Shown here: positions 24,550 through 33,963 of the stretch, piece after piece
Numbering within the stretch: position 1 is the stretch's first letter
Layout of the letters: every line of letters begins with the position of its first letter
From: Magicicada septendecula
Lineage: Eukaryota; Arthropoda; Insecta; Hemiptera; Cicadidae
Length of the DNA: 64,000 bases
Reading direction: 5' to 3'
NCBI GenBank assembly: GCA_034769895.1
Contig: CM068367.1
Coordinates: 691,166,268 to 691,230,267, forward strand
The notes under the pieces: generated by a model
What the model was told of the DNA's origin: nothing
The model's database searches: none
Seen by the model: only the letters and a program-made list of their open reading frames with translations
Translations under genes and position numbers: made by a program

Positions 24550-25814
24550 TACGCGTTTTTTGTATTCGTGGCCTTCAGACGGGGACAGTAACGTCTCACG
24601 TGCCCTTCTTCCCTACAATGGTAACACCGCCTCCGGTCCTCGCACGGTCCGGCATTAGCGGGGGGGGGGACAACAGGGCCTCTATACGCGGTAGTCCGAT
24701 CGGTGAATTGGAAATTCGCCACCTCTACGCAGATCTTGTCTAGATCGGCAAACGTGGACGGGTGGCTGCAGAATACGAGACAGGTTCTCGTTTGGGCGGA
24801 TAGCCCCGAAACGATGTTATCAACTACTTCCCTCTCAGTCACGGGTAGTCGCAGCACCTGGGCCGCCTCTTTTATTTCGGAGATATAAGTCGACAAAGGT
24901 TCTCCGCGCTCTTGGGCTCTTAAAAACAGCTTCTGCTTTAAGGACGAAAACAACCGATCGGGAATGAAATATTCCAGGGCTTCCTGGTGAAAACGGTCAA
25001 AGTCATCGGCCGCCAGGTACTTGGCAAGTCGATCGCCCAAAGCCCCGTTACAATAGGGCATAAGCAACGCCAGAAACCCGGCCTCCGAAGCCGGAAAGCA
25101 CCTTTTCAGTCGCATAGCTATTTTAAAAAACTCTAGCAGAGTTTCCACACAGAAACCGTCTGCCTTAGGGAGACCGCGGACTATTTTTTCGGCGGGGTGA
25201 GGCAACTTGCTGTAACAACAGCTGGTAGGCAACCGCGAAGGGTAGGTGTTTGCTTCGCTCACGAAAGGGTTCCGCTCGAGTCCGGGAACGGCACTCCCTA
25301 ACGGGGCCGCCTTATCTTCATACTGAATAAGCGGTCCAGCGTCAGAACGACTGCCACCCGGCGGGGCTGGCTCCTGCGGGCTCACCTCGTTTTCCGCGAC
25401 GGGACAAGTCTCGCTGTCCGCCAAAACCCTCTTAACCTTTTCCCCTATAGAGAGTATATGTCTCCGGGAGTTTGCGTCCCCCGATGATTCCGCCCAAGAC
25501 TCTAATAACTTTAACCGGCCCTCAAAAACCCGACACCTGGCTGTAAGCCGTTGATGGTCGGTTCGGCACTGGGACTCGCCGATGTTTGCAAGGTCGACAT
25601 CCAAAATATCCGATATCAAGTTGCATTCTCTGCACTCGTTCGAAATGTCCAACCCCTCGAGGTATTTAGTGTCGGGGGTCTTCCCTTCATGTAATACATT
25701 ACGTAGGCATTTCCGCAGTTCCACTACCGTCCCGTTTTTTACGACACCACGAGCCCTTAGTTCAAATAATAAATCGTGCTTTCGCAGCTGATCAATGTCT
25801 CTGAGTAAGGCCAT
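24546..25814 (-). CDS. gag: Element A copy 1 gag
   Basis: Structural protein of the virus-like particle. I prefer Met at 25814 (M-A-L-L-R-D-I-D-Q-L); the frame is open 28 codons further up to 25898. The N-terminus looks like a SAP-type helix pair (L-R-K-H-D-L-L-F-E-L-R-A-R-G-V-V...E-L-R). A variable charged linker comes next, then a capsid domain (about 200-370 of this start) with the gypsy gag pattern, and a CCHC knuckle near the end (C-Y-H-C-R-E-E-G-H-V-R-R-Y-C). It stops at 24546, two codons after the slippery heptamer that leads into the protease frame. Codons and GC content are richer than the surrounding AT-rich DNA, as expected of a younger insertion. Confidence 0.9.
   Translation of the reverse strand: MALLRDIDQLRKHDLLFELRARGVVKNGTVVELRKCLRNVLHEGKTPDTKYLEGLDISNECRECNLISDILDVDLANIGESQCRTDHQRLTARCRVFEGRLKLLESWAESSGDANSRRHILSIGEKVKRVLADSETCPVAENEVSPQEPAPPGGSRSDAGPLIQYEDKAAPLGSAVPGLERNPFVSEANTYPSRLPTSCCYSKLPHPAEKIVRGLPKADGFCVETLLEFFKIAMRLKRCFPASEAGFLALLMPYCNGALGDRLAKYLAADDFDRFHQEALEYFIPDRLFSSLKQKLFLRAQERGEPLSTYISEIKEAAQVLRLPVTEREVVDNIVSGLSAQTRTCLVFCSHPSTFADLDKICVEVANFQFTDRTTAYRGPVVPPPANAGPCEDRRRCYHCREEGHVRRYCPRLKATNTKNAY
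24555..24561 (-). promoter_or_regulatory. -1 frameshift heptamer A-AAA-AAC, copy 1
   Basis: In the gag frame the minus strand reads ACA AAA AAC shortly before the gag stop. A-AAA-AAC is a classical slippery heptamer, and the protease frame lies exactly at -1 and is open across it. I have not modelled a downstream stem or pseudoknot. Confidence 0.75.
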
Positions 25815-26234
25815 ATTACGACCGATAGCAAAATCAAAACATAGAATGTGCAACGATAAGGGAGCAGCTGTTTGATGGAATGTAGATAAGACGTGCACAG
25901 GTTAGCCTTATCTGCCAGACAAAGTTCAACTAGCGGTAGCGGTTTTCTACTCGCGAGCCAATAATTTGAACGATCTGATTTCACGACAACTTACAGCAAA
26001 GACCTGCTCGCGACAAAATTGTTAACTACGCATATAACATTTAAAATACATAATCCTATACAATACAAAATTCTATACAAAATTTCACGTGACCAATACC
26101 GTGCAATACAAACAATACAAAATTTCAACACACACAACATCAACAAAATTACTCTTGATAACTATGGCTTATAACCCATTAAATTGAATTAAATGCCTAG
26201 TAACCCATGGACCAAGGAAAACCCAAAATAACCA

Positions 26235-26248
26235 CGCTCCGGCTACCA
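26235..26248 (-). promoter_or_regulatory. Candidate primer binding site, element A copy 1
   Basis: Minus strand TGGTAGCCGGAGCG, four bases after the LTR end. It begins with the TGG expected to pair with a tRNA CCA end. I cannot name the tRNA. Confidence 0.4.
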
Positions 26249-26252
26249 CTTC

Positions 26253-27525
26253 TGCTGCGGCACTTCCCGATGCTGGGTCCCGGAAGTGTTCAGCATACAC
26301 ACAAATAACATAACATAACATCTAAATCCATCAAAATGCTTAAGACACTTTTTCTGTGTTGTGACTTACCTCTCAAGTATTTCTATAATTAATATAATTC
26401 TGTAAAGGGAGGAGGTGTAAGTAAAAGAAATTGTTGAATGCGTCAATCTGTGAGCAGAGTCGATTGCGACCCGTTTATTTCAAAAACATTACGAGCCCCA
26501 AATTTATCTAATTATGTGCCAGTCAGCAACGGTCAGTACTGAGCTAATTTTTTTTGAAAAACTGAATATAGAAAATGTTAAATGCTAAAATATGTGGGTG
26601 TCGCATAAATCAATGCTAATTTACAAGATGTGTTCAGCGTACACGCTGTGATCTACTTATAAATTTCTGACACTGTTATCTATCGAAAAATTTTATAAAA
26701 TTGTTTCAAACACTTATGGTAAGTAACTAGTTTGTCTCGTTTTTTGCTTCGTGATTATGCAACACTTGCCACCGTAAGTTGTTAAAGGTAAAAATGTTAC
26801 TTGGCAATCCAGATAAGTCGTTTTGCAACCTGCTGTATCTGGTCGCTACGGCTGCGTGTTCCTCAGTACCTGGTTTGAACCACTGCTATGTCTGTGCTGG
26901 AAGATCGTGTAAAACTGTACGAATTTCGTGTTCTCGTGTCTTCGGTCCGGAACGTTGAAACAAGTTTCGAACTGAAAGTTTTCACATCTTTTAGTACACT
27001 TTTATACCCACATCCTTCGATTAACACGTACGCATGCATTCATACAGTGCGTGTTACAATTTACAATATTACAAAATAGCATTACAAGGTTATGACTTTA
27101 AATTACATATATAACGAGTAGTGACACTCAGCCTTACATATCTTAGGTCTTTTCATCAAGTTGACTGACTGAAATTTAAATTTAGGCGAGGCTGACCATT
27201 ACAGACAAGTTGGTTACGGATAACAATCTTTTTACATCTATTACAAGTTCTCTTTTTTGTTACAAACGTAATACACAAAATTATTAGCTACTAGCATTGA
27301 TTTACGATAGCTCAAAAACAATCATAGTTACCTTGGTTATTAAGGCTCCCAAACTTGACGAAAGTCCGGCGACGGGCGGCTCAGCTCACAGCGTTTGATG
27401 GGAGACTGACGAGATTTTACAAAGCAAGGGATAGGGTTGGTAAAGGGGAGGGCGTGACGTCAGGGCGTCGGGCAAGGTACAAAACGCGAATTGTTGCATT
27501 CGGCAGAAGACGAATAATTGCAACA
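26253..27525 (-). repeat. Element A LTR 2 (shared middle LTR)
   Basis: 1273 bp. It serves as 5' LTR of copy 1 and 3' LTR of copy 2. Its left part shares CTTCCCGATGC and TTACGAGCCCC with LTR 3 against LTR 1. Its length is full, like LTR 1. Confidence 0.95.
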
Positions 27526-27545
27526 GACTCCCCCCCCCCGAAAGG
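27526..27545 (-). promoter_or_regulatory. Polypurine tract, element A copy 2
   Basis: Same arrangement as in copy 1, one G shorter. Confidence 0.8.
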
Positions 27546-28209
27546 CAACCGTCGAGTGCAGTAACGGCGGTTGTCCAAGGTTTAACTCGTCAACAGCACC
27601 CAAAAGAGACCACGCAAGGTTTCTCGTAAAATTAAGATATCACCCGCAATCAAATTAACAATCAACACTCCCATAAGTACACGAACCGTCCAATAACTCC
27701 GTGACCAACAAGAAAATATAACCACTTAATTCTATCACGTTAACAACAATAATACAAGCGAACACATACTCCAATAAATACTAAACGACAACAATAAAAC
27801 ACAACAACAACAACAAGGCATAAACAATTGTTAATCGGAAGTATCTCGGACAAGCACTTCATAAATGGGTATCCCCTAAACCAGGATCCCGTGGATTAGT
27901 GTCTCGGCAAAAGTCTCCCCCGCGCGGGGAATATTCGGGACACTATCAAATGAAATCGACTTCGATAAACCCTACACATTACATACACCAACTTGGATCA
28001 TTCCAATTACTCTATACGGCATTTGCCGCTAACTAAGGACAAATTCGAGAGACGCCTTCAGTCTCCTTAGAAACGCCGCCTGTACACAACAACGCTTCGA
28101 CACAGGAAGCGAACGACAAGGAGGTGATCAGTCTCCGGTCGCTCACCCAGCAAGGGGAGTGAAGGCGATATGGCAATTTAGTTTCTGAAAGCGCAAGGGA
28201 AAATCCTTA
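27546..28209 (-). other. Element A copy 2, region between pol and polypurine tract
   Basis: Same as copy 1 apart from a few single-base changes (near 27664, 27913 and 28012). No gene seen. Confidence 0.7.
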
Positions 28210-30897
28210 CTATGACGACACGGCGGCGTCCGGGGCATGGCAGCCATCTTCATGAAACGCGGGATTCAAGGAACTAACATGACCTTTTTTTACGTGAGAC
28301 AAGGTCTCCGGGTGTCCCAAATTCACGGTCACCGGAGTTAGGAAATCGATAATACGGAAGGGACCCGACCATCGGGGCATCATTTTAGCTGTAAGTTTGT
28401 TCGCTCCCGAACTAAGAGGATGGGTCTTGCACCACACCAAATCGCCTATTTTAAAATGACAAGCCTGACGATCCTTATTGTACGCGTTAGTAGCACGGCG
28501 GTGAGCTATCATTAAGTGGGACTTCACCGACTGCCACACTACCTGAGTATCTTCCGCTGCCTCGGGCAAAAGGCTCTGAATATCCCACGCGCAGGTCAGG
28601 GAAGTGGACGGAGCGAATTTAAACATTACCTCAAACGGGCTTCTTCCAGTGGATTCATGCTTTGCAGAGTTAAAAGCTATTTGCAGCCAGGGCAGGGACT
28701 CATCCCAAGAGGACTGCTTCCCCGAATGAAAAGCTATAAGGGAAGCTTTCAGGTTGCGATTGCAGCGTTCCGCCAGCGAGGGTTGAGGGTGATAAGGGGA
28801 TAATGTACTGTGTCTAATGCCGTGGGAAAAACAAAAATTGCGAAACATATGAGAGCTGAAACAGGTAGCGTTATCCGAGATTATGTATTTAGGAAAGCCA
28901 AAATTCTGAAAAACATACGTGTTCAACGCCTGCACGGTAGCCGCCGAAGTGGAATCGCGCACAGGACACAACCAACAAAACTTCGAAAACGAGTCCATAG
29001 CTACCAGGATAAATCGATTTCCCTTTTTACTCCGGGGCAATTTGCCGACGTAATCAATATGAATTTTTTCCATAGGTCTGTTCGGCACTGAGGATGACAG
29101 AAAACCTATTTTCGTGTTTCGGGCGGGCTTGCTCATTTGGCATACGTCGCAACGCTGGACCATTCGCTTCACATCCCTATGACAACCGGGCCAGAAGAAC
29201 TGGTTGCAGATTTTACTTTTCGTTTTAAAAAAACCCAAATGCCCTCCCATGAGGGAGTTATGGAAATACTTAAAGACCATGTCCCTTACCGCCTTCGGTA
29301 AGTAAATCTTATGAGGCTTACCCGTTCTATCTGTTGTACATAAAACCCCCTTCGACAGACAGTATTTGTCCTTGCTCGATCCTGACTCAACGTCCTCTAT
29401 TATTTTCGCTACATCGTCATCCTCGCGCTGCAGCTGATGCAGGTCGGAAAAACTTAAAGGAAAGTTGGATAGGACGCCAGCACACAGTGCCGGCGTATCC
29501 TCGTCGCCTTCCACGTTAAACATTCGAGACAAGGCGTCGGCTACGGGATTCTGCGTGCCCCTGATGTGGCGCACCTCGAACTTCAGCGAAGTGAGTCTGG
29601 CAATCCAGCGCCTTAACTTGCCCAACTGGCGCGGATGTGAAAGCAGCCACGAGAGCGCCTGATTATCAGTCTCCAATACGAACTCTCGGTGCTCCAAGTA
29701 CTGCCGGAACTTCTCCACCCCAAATATAACCGCTAAACATTCGGACTCGTATGCGGACGACGCTCTCCTTTCTTGTGGAGTAAGCACGCGGGAGGCGTAC
29801 GCGATAGGCTGACGCACCCCCTCGATCTCCTGCAACAGCACGGCGCCGAGGGCACAAGAGCTTGCGTCGGCTTGGAGGATAAATGTCTTGTCAAAGTCTG
29901 CCATGCGCAGGACGGGGGGCTGGGCAACGACTTCTTTTAAGGCCACAAAGGCGTCCTGATGTTCGGTTCCCCAAAGGAACTTTTCGCCTTTTCTTCTCAA
30001 CCGGTTCAAGGGTGCCGCGATTTCCGAAAATTTAGGGATGAACTTGGAGAAATAATTCACCATCCCGATGAAACGAGCCACGCCCTTGGCGTCCTTGGGA
30101 CGCGGGAACTCCCGAATGGCGCGGGTCCGATCCGGATCCACGCAGACGCCCTGCTCGGACACAAGGTGTCCCAAAAAGCTTATCTGCTTGACTCCAAAAC
30201 GTACCTTCTCGGGGTTAACCGTGAGCTTGGCTTTTCCCAGCTTCGTGAGCACTTCGTCCACATGACGGACGTGGGCCTCCCACGATTTGGAATATATAAT
30301 AATGTCATCAAGATAGTTGAACACGAACCTGTACTTTATATCAGACAAGACCGTGTCCAACAACTTAGTAAGCACCTGCGCGCCGGTACTCAACCCAGAG
30401 GGGAACCGACGAAACTCATACAACCCGTATGGGACGACGAAAGCCGTAACGGGCATCGATTTTTCGGAGAGTGGGATCTGGAAATACGCGTTAGAGAGGT
30501 CCAAGACGCTGAAATACCTCGCGCCGGAAAACCACTGGAAGCAGGTATGGATGTTCGGTAGCGGCTGCGCTTCAATTTCAATATTTTTATTTAGCTTACG
30601 ATAATCGATGCCCAACCTGGGTTTTTTATCCGGCCGGCAGACCAAAAACGCAGGACTCGCATAAGAGGATACGCTCGACCTGATCACGCCCTCTTTAACC
30701 AACTGGTCTGTAATCTCACGCATGGCTTTCATTTTGGGAGGGGCGAGCTGGTAGGGATGGGCCTTGACCGGCCGGTTATCCAGCAAGGTTATATCGTACG
30801 TCAACCTGTCCGTCCGGCCTAGCTCCCCGGTCAAAACGTTTTTATGACGGCGACACACCTGAAGTACTTCGTCGGCCTTCTCACGATCGAGGTGCAC
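28210..30897 (-). CDS. pol: Element A copy 2 pol: RT, RNase H, integrase
   Basis: Same length and domains as the copy 1 pol; every catalytic residue named there is also present here. The one amino-acid difference I find is Val for Ala at residue 329 (Q-P-P-V-L-R), from a base change at 29911, between RT and the RNase H core. The overlap with the protease end and the -1 relation are unchanged. With identical open frames throughout, this copy could in principle supply the same enzymes, but I cannot tell whether either copy is transcribed. Confidence 0.93.
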   Translation of the reverse strand: MHLDREKADEVLQVCRRHKNVLTGELGRTDRLTYDITLLDNRPVKAHPYQLAPPKMKAMREITDQLVKEGVIRSSVSSYASPAFLVCRPDKKPRLGIDYRKLNKNIEIEAQPLPNIHTCFQWFSGARYFSVLDLSNAYFQIPLSEKSMPVTAFVVPYGLYEFRRFPSGLSTGAQVLTKLLDTVLSDIKYRFVFNYLDDIIIYSKSWEAHVRHVDEVLTKLGKAKLTVNPEKVRFGVKQISFLGHLVSEQGVCVDPDRTRAIREFPRPKDAKGVARFIGMVNYFSKFIPKFSEIAAPLNRLRRKGEKFLWGTEHQDAFVALKEVVAQPPVLRMADFDKTFILQADASSCALGAVLLQEIEGVRQPIAYASRVLTPQERRASSAYESECLAVIFGVEKFRQYLEHREFVLETDNQALSWLLSHPRQLGKLRRWIARLTSLKFEVRHIRGTQNPVADALSRMFNVEGDEDTPALCAGVLSNFPLSFSDLHQLQREDDDVAKIIEDVESGSSKDKYCLSKGVLCTTDRTGKPHKIYLPKAVRDMVFKYFHNSLMGGHLGFFKTKSKICNQFFWPGCHRDVKRMVQRCDVCQMSKPARNTKIGFLSSSVPNRPMEKIHIDYVGKLPRSKKGNRFILVAMDSFSKFCWLCPVRDSTSAATVQALNTYVFQNFGFPKYIISDNATCFSSHMFRNFCFSHGIRHSTLSPYHPQPSLAERCNRNLKASLIAFHSGKQSSWDESLPWLQIAFNSAKHESTGRSPFEVMFKFAPSTSLTCAWDIQSLLPEAAEDTQVVWQSVKSHLMIAHRRATNAYNKDRQACHFKIGDLVWCKTHPLSSGANKLTAKMMPRWSGPFRIIDFLTPVTVNLGHPETLSHVKKGHVSSLNPAFHEDGCHAPDAAVSS

Positions 30898-31001
30898 GAC
30901 CTCAAAGGACTCTTTTACTAAAAGGTTAGAGCTACAGCCTTCCGAATTGTTTTGGCGGTCGCACAGACAAATAAGATTCTTCGGGCGAAATTTAAAATAT
31001 A

Positions 31002-31649
31002 TTACGCCCTGGTGTAATATATTTCATCCAGCACCAAACGGGTGTGGTGGATGAAATCCGCGCCGAGTATGGGATCGCAAGACAGGCCGTCGGCGACCAA
31101 TATAGGGAAATTCCAGGTAAACGCGTCGATTTTCACCCGGCACAAGGCTTCCAAATTGATCTTCAAATTGCCGTTGCAGGCACTCCTGCATACTACGGCA
31201 CTGTTAGTCCACTTCAAGACGCTTCGGGTGTCTCCAATGCTCTCGAACAGCCGACGCGACATAATTGTACGTACCGACCCGGAATCAATCAGACCTTTCA
31301 CGGTTCTATCATTAAAAACTACTTCCACCTGGGGCGAAAACAGTTTGTTCTTAAACAACCTCGTTAAGTTTTTTCCGGACCCCAGACGTTCCTTATATAA
31401 GTCGTGCGAAGTGACTCTTTGAGTCAACATTCGGCTCATTCTTCCGTTGGTCTTGCGACGACGTTTTCGGGGATTCTTTTTGGACGTCTTGCCGACAAAC
31501 GAACGACACCGCCAGATATAGTGCCCCTTTTTTTTGCACAGGTAACAAATCGGGGTGAAAACAGTCCCGAAGGGAACGCGGTCACGGCCAGTCAGGTCAG
31601 GCTTAGGGAAGAAGGCTGAGAAACAGTTGCTGACCGTACTGTCTCTCAA
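31002..31649 (-). CDS. pro: Element A copy 2 nucleocapsid-protease
   Basis: Translated product identical to copy 1: zinc knuckle, basic stretch and DSG retropepsin, with the same overlap with gag and the same -1 position. No lesion seen. Confidence 0.88.
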   Translation of the reverse strand: MRDSTVSNCFSAFFPKPDLTGRDRVPFGTVFTPICYLCKKKGHYIWRCRSFVGKTSKKNPRKRRRKTNGRMSRMLTQRVTSHDLYKERLGSGKNLTRLFKNKLFSPQVEVVFNDRTVKGLIDSGSVRTIMSRRLFESIGDTRSVLKWTNSAVVCRSACNGNLKINLEALCRVKIDAFTWNFPILVADGLSCDPILGADFIHHTRLVLDEIYYTRA

Positions 31650-32914
31650 TACGCGTTTTTTGTATTCGTGGCCTTCAGACGGGGACAGTAACGTCTCACG
31701 TGCCCTTCTTCCCTACAATGGTAACACCGCCTCCGGTCCTCGCACGGTCCGGCATTAGCGGGGGGGGGGACAACAGGGCCTCTATACGCGGTAGTCCGAT
31801 CGGTGAATTGGAAATTCGCCACCTCTACGCAGATCTTGTCTAGATCGGCAAACGTGGACGGGTGGCTGCAGAATACGAGACAGGTTCTCGTTTGGGCGGA
31901 TAGCCCCGAAACGATGTTATCAACTACTTCCCTCTCAGTCACGGGTAGTCGCAGCACCTGGGCAGCCTCTTTTATTTCGGAGATATAAGTCGACAAAGGT
32001 TCTCCGCGCTCTTGGGCTCTTAAAAATAGCTTCTGCTTTAAGGACGAAAACAACCGATCGGGAATGAAATATTCCAGGGCTTCCTGGTGAAAACGGTCAA
32101 AGTCATCGGCCGCCAGGTACTTGGCAAGTCGATCGCCCAAAGCCCCGTTACAATAGGGCATAAGCAACGCCAGAAACCCGGCCTCCGAAGCCGGAAAGCA
32201 CCTTTTCAGTCGCATAGCTATTTTAAAAAACTCTAGCAGAGTTTCCACACAGAAACCGTCTGCCTTAGGGAGACCGCGGACTATTTTTTCGGCGGGGTGA
32301 GGCAACTTGCTGTAACAACAGCTGGTAGGCAACCGCGAAGGGTAGGTGTTTGCTTCGCTCACGAAAGGGTTCCGCTCGAGTCCGGGAACGGCACTCCCTA
32401 ACGGGGCCGCCTTATCTTCATACTGAATAAGCGGTCCAGCGTCAGAACGACTGCCACCCGGCGGGGCTGGCTCCTGCGGGCTCACCTCGTTTTCCGCGAC
32501 GGGACAAGTCTCGCTGTCCGCCAAAACCCTCTTAACCTTTTCCCCTATAGAGAGTATATGTCTCCGGGAGTTTGCGTCCCCCGATGATTCCGCCCAAGAC
32601 TCTAATAACTTTAACCGGCCCTCAAAAACCCGACACCTGGCTGTAAGCCGTTGATGGTCGGTTCGGCACTGGGACTCGCCGATGTTTGCAAGGTCGACAT
32701 CCAAAATATCCGATATCAAGTTGCATTCTCTGCACTCGTTCGAAATGTCCAACCCCTCGAGGTATTTAGTGTCGGGGGTCTTCCCTTCATGTAATACATT
32801 ACGTAGGCATTTCCGCAGTTCCACTACCGTCCCGTTTTTTACGACACCACGAGCCCTTAGTTCAAATAATAAATCGTGCTTTCGCAGCTGATCAATGTCT
32901 CTGAGTAAGGCCAT
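31646..32914 (-). CDS. gag: Element A copy 2 gag
   Basis: Protein identical to copy 1 gag. I note two silent base changes in the capsid part (near 31964 and 32026). The preferred start is again the internal Met (32914) that heads the SAP-like helix pair, with the open frame extending to 32998. Confidence 0.9.
   Translation of the reverse strand: MALLRDIDQLRKHDLLFELRARGVVKNGTVVELRKCLRNVLHEGKTPDTKYLEGLDISNECRECNLISDILDVDLANIGESQCRTDHQRLTARCRVFEGRLKLLESWAESSGDANSRRHILSIGEKVKRVLADSETCPVAENEVSPQEPAPPGGSRSDAGPLIQYEDKAAPLGSAVPGLERNPFVSEANTYPSRLPTSCCYSKLPHPAEKIVRGLPKADGFCVETLLEFFKIAMRLKRCFPASEAGFLALLMPYCNGALGDRLAKYLAADDFDRFHQEALEYFIPDRLFSSLKQKLFLRAQERGEPLSTYISEIKEAAQVLRLPVTEREVVDNIVSGLSAQTRTCLVFCSHPSTFADLDKICVEVANFQFTDRTTAYRGPVVPPPANAGPCEDRRRCYHCREEGHVRRYCPRLKATNTKNAY
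31655..31661 (-). promoter_or_regulatory. -1 frameshift heptamer A-AAA-AAC, copy 2
   Basis: Identical to the copy 1 site and in the same phase. Confidence 0.75.
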
Positions 32915-32998
32915 ATTACGACCGATAGCAAAATCAAAACATAGAATGTGCAACGATAAGGGAGCAGCTGTTTGATGGAATGTAGATAAGACGTGCAC

Positions 32999-33352
32999 AG
33001 GTTAGCCTTATCTGCCAGACAAAGTTCAACTAGCGGTAGCGGTTTTCTACTCGCGAGCCAATAATTTGAACGATCTGATTTCACGACAACTTACAGCAAA
33101 GACCTGCTCGCGACAAAATTGTTAACTACGCATATAACATTTAAAATACATAATCCTATACAATACAAAATTCTATACAAAATTTCACGTGACCAATACC
33201 GTGCAATACAAACAATACAAAATTTCAACACACACAACATCAACAAAATTACTCTTGATAACTATGGCTTATAACCCATTAAATTGAATTAAATGCCTAG
33301 TAACCCATGGACCAAGGAAAACCCAAAATAACCACGCTCCGGCTACCACTTC
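32999..33352 (-). other. Element A copy 2 leader between 5' LTR and gag
   Basis: Untranslated leader. It holds the candidate primer binding site at 33335-33348 (minus strand TGGTAGCCGGAGCG), four bases from the LTR end. Confidence 0.6.
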
Positions 33353-33959
33353 TGCTGCGGCACTTCCCGATGCTGGGTCCCGGAAGTGTTCAGCATACAC
33401 ACAAATAACATAACATAACATCTAAATCCATCAAAATGCTTAAGACACTTTTTCTGTGTTGTGACTTACCTCTCAAGTATTTCTATAATTAATATAATTC
33501 TGTAAAGGGAGGAGGTGTAAGTAAAAGAAATTGTTTGTTGAATACGTCAATCTGTGAGCAGAGTCGATTGCGACCCGTTTATTTCAAAAACATTACGAGC
33601 CCCAAATTTATCTAATTATGTGCCAGTCAGCAACGGTCAGTACTGAGCTAATTTTTTTTGAAAAACTGAATATAGAAAATGTTAAATGCTAAATATGTGG
33701 GTGTCGCATAAATCAATGCTAGTTTACAAGATGTGTTCAGCGTACACGCTGTGATCTACTTATAAATTTCTGACACTGTTATCTATCGAAAAAGTTTATA
33801 AAATTGTTTCAAACACTTATGGTAAGTAACTAGTTTGTCTCGTTTTTTGCTTCGTGATTATGTTACTTGGAAAGTAAAGGGGAGGGCGTGATGTCAGGGC
33901 GTCGGGCAAGGTACAAAACGCGGATTGTTGCATTCGGCAGACGACGAATAATTGCAACA
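33353..33959 (-). repeat. Element A LTR 3 (outer 5' LTR, internally deleted)
   Basis: It has both true LTR ends but is only 607 bp. About 670 bases present in LTRs 1 and 2 are missing at a junction near 33863 (GATTATG joined to TTACTTGG). The part kept is the two flanks of the LTR. Depending on where the promoter lies, this may have disabled transcription from the outer 5' LTR. Confidence 0.93.
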
Positions 33960-33963
33960 CGTA

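Larger units (their letters stand above)
19143..33959 (-). mobile_element. Element A: tandem Ty3/gypsy array (LTR-int-LTR-int-LTR)
   Basis: Three LTRs (19143-20423, 26253-27525, 33353-33959) alternate with two internal regions (20424-26252 and 27526-33352), all on the minus strand. The whole block is bounded by one 4-bp target duplication, CGTA (19139-19142 and 33960-33963). The same site is uninterrupted at 8186-8189 in the other LTR of element B. So there was one insertion event, and the second internal region was gained afterwards, most simply by unequal recombination between LTRs. Each internal region has open gag, protease and pol frames and no env-like frame. Confidence 0.95.

Noticed and set aside
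21416..24658. Plus-strand frames up to 200 codons across element A (also 28516-31758)
   Set aside because: Antisense shadows of gag, pro and pol; no recognisable domains, and the minus strand carries full catalytic motifs.
21110..32998. Assembly artefact as the cause of the duplicated element A
   Set aside because: Copies differ at several bases, including a Val/Ala change, and the three LTRs differ in sequence and length; still, long reads would be decisive.
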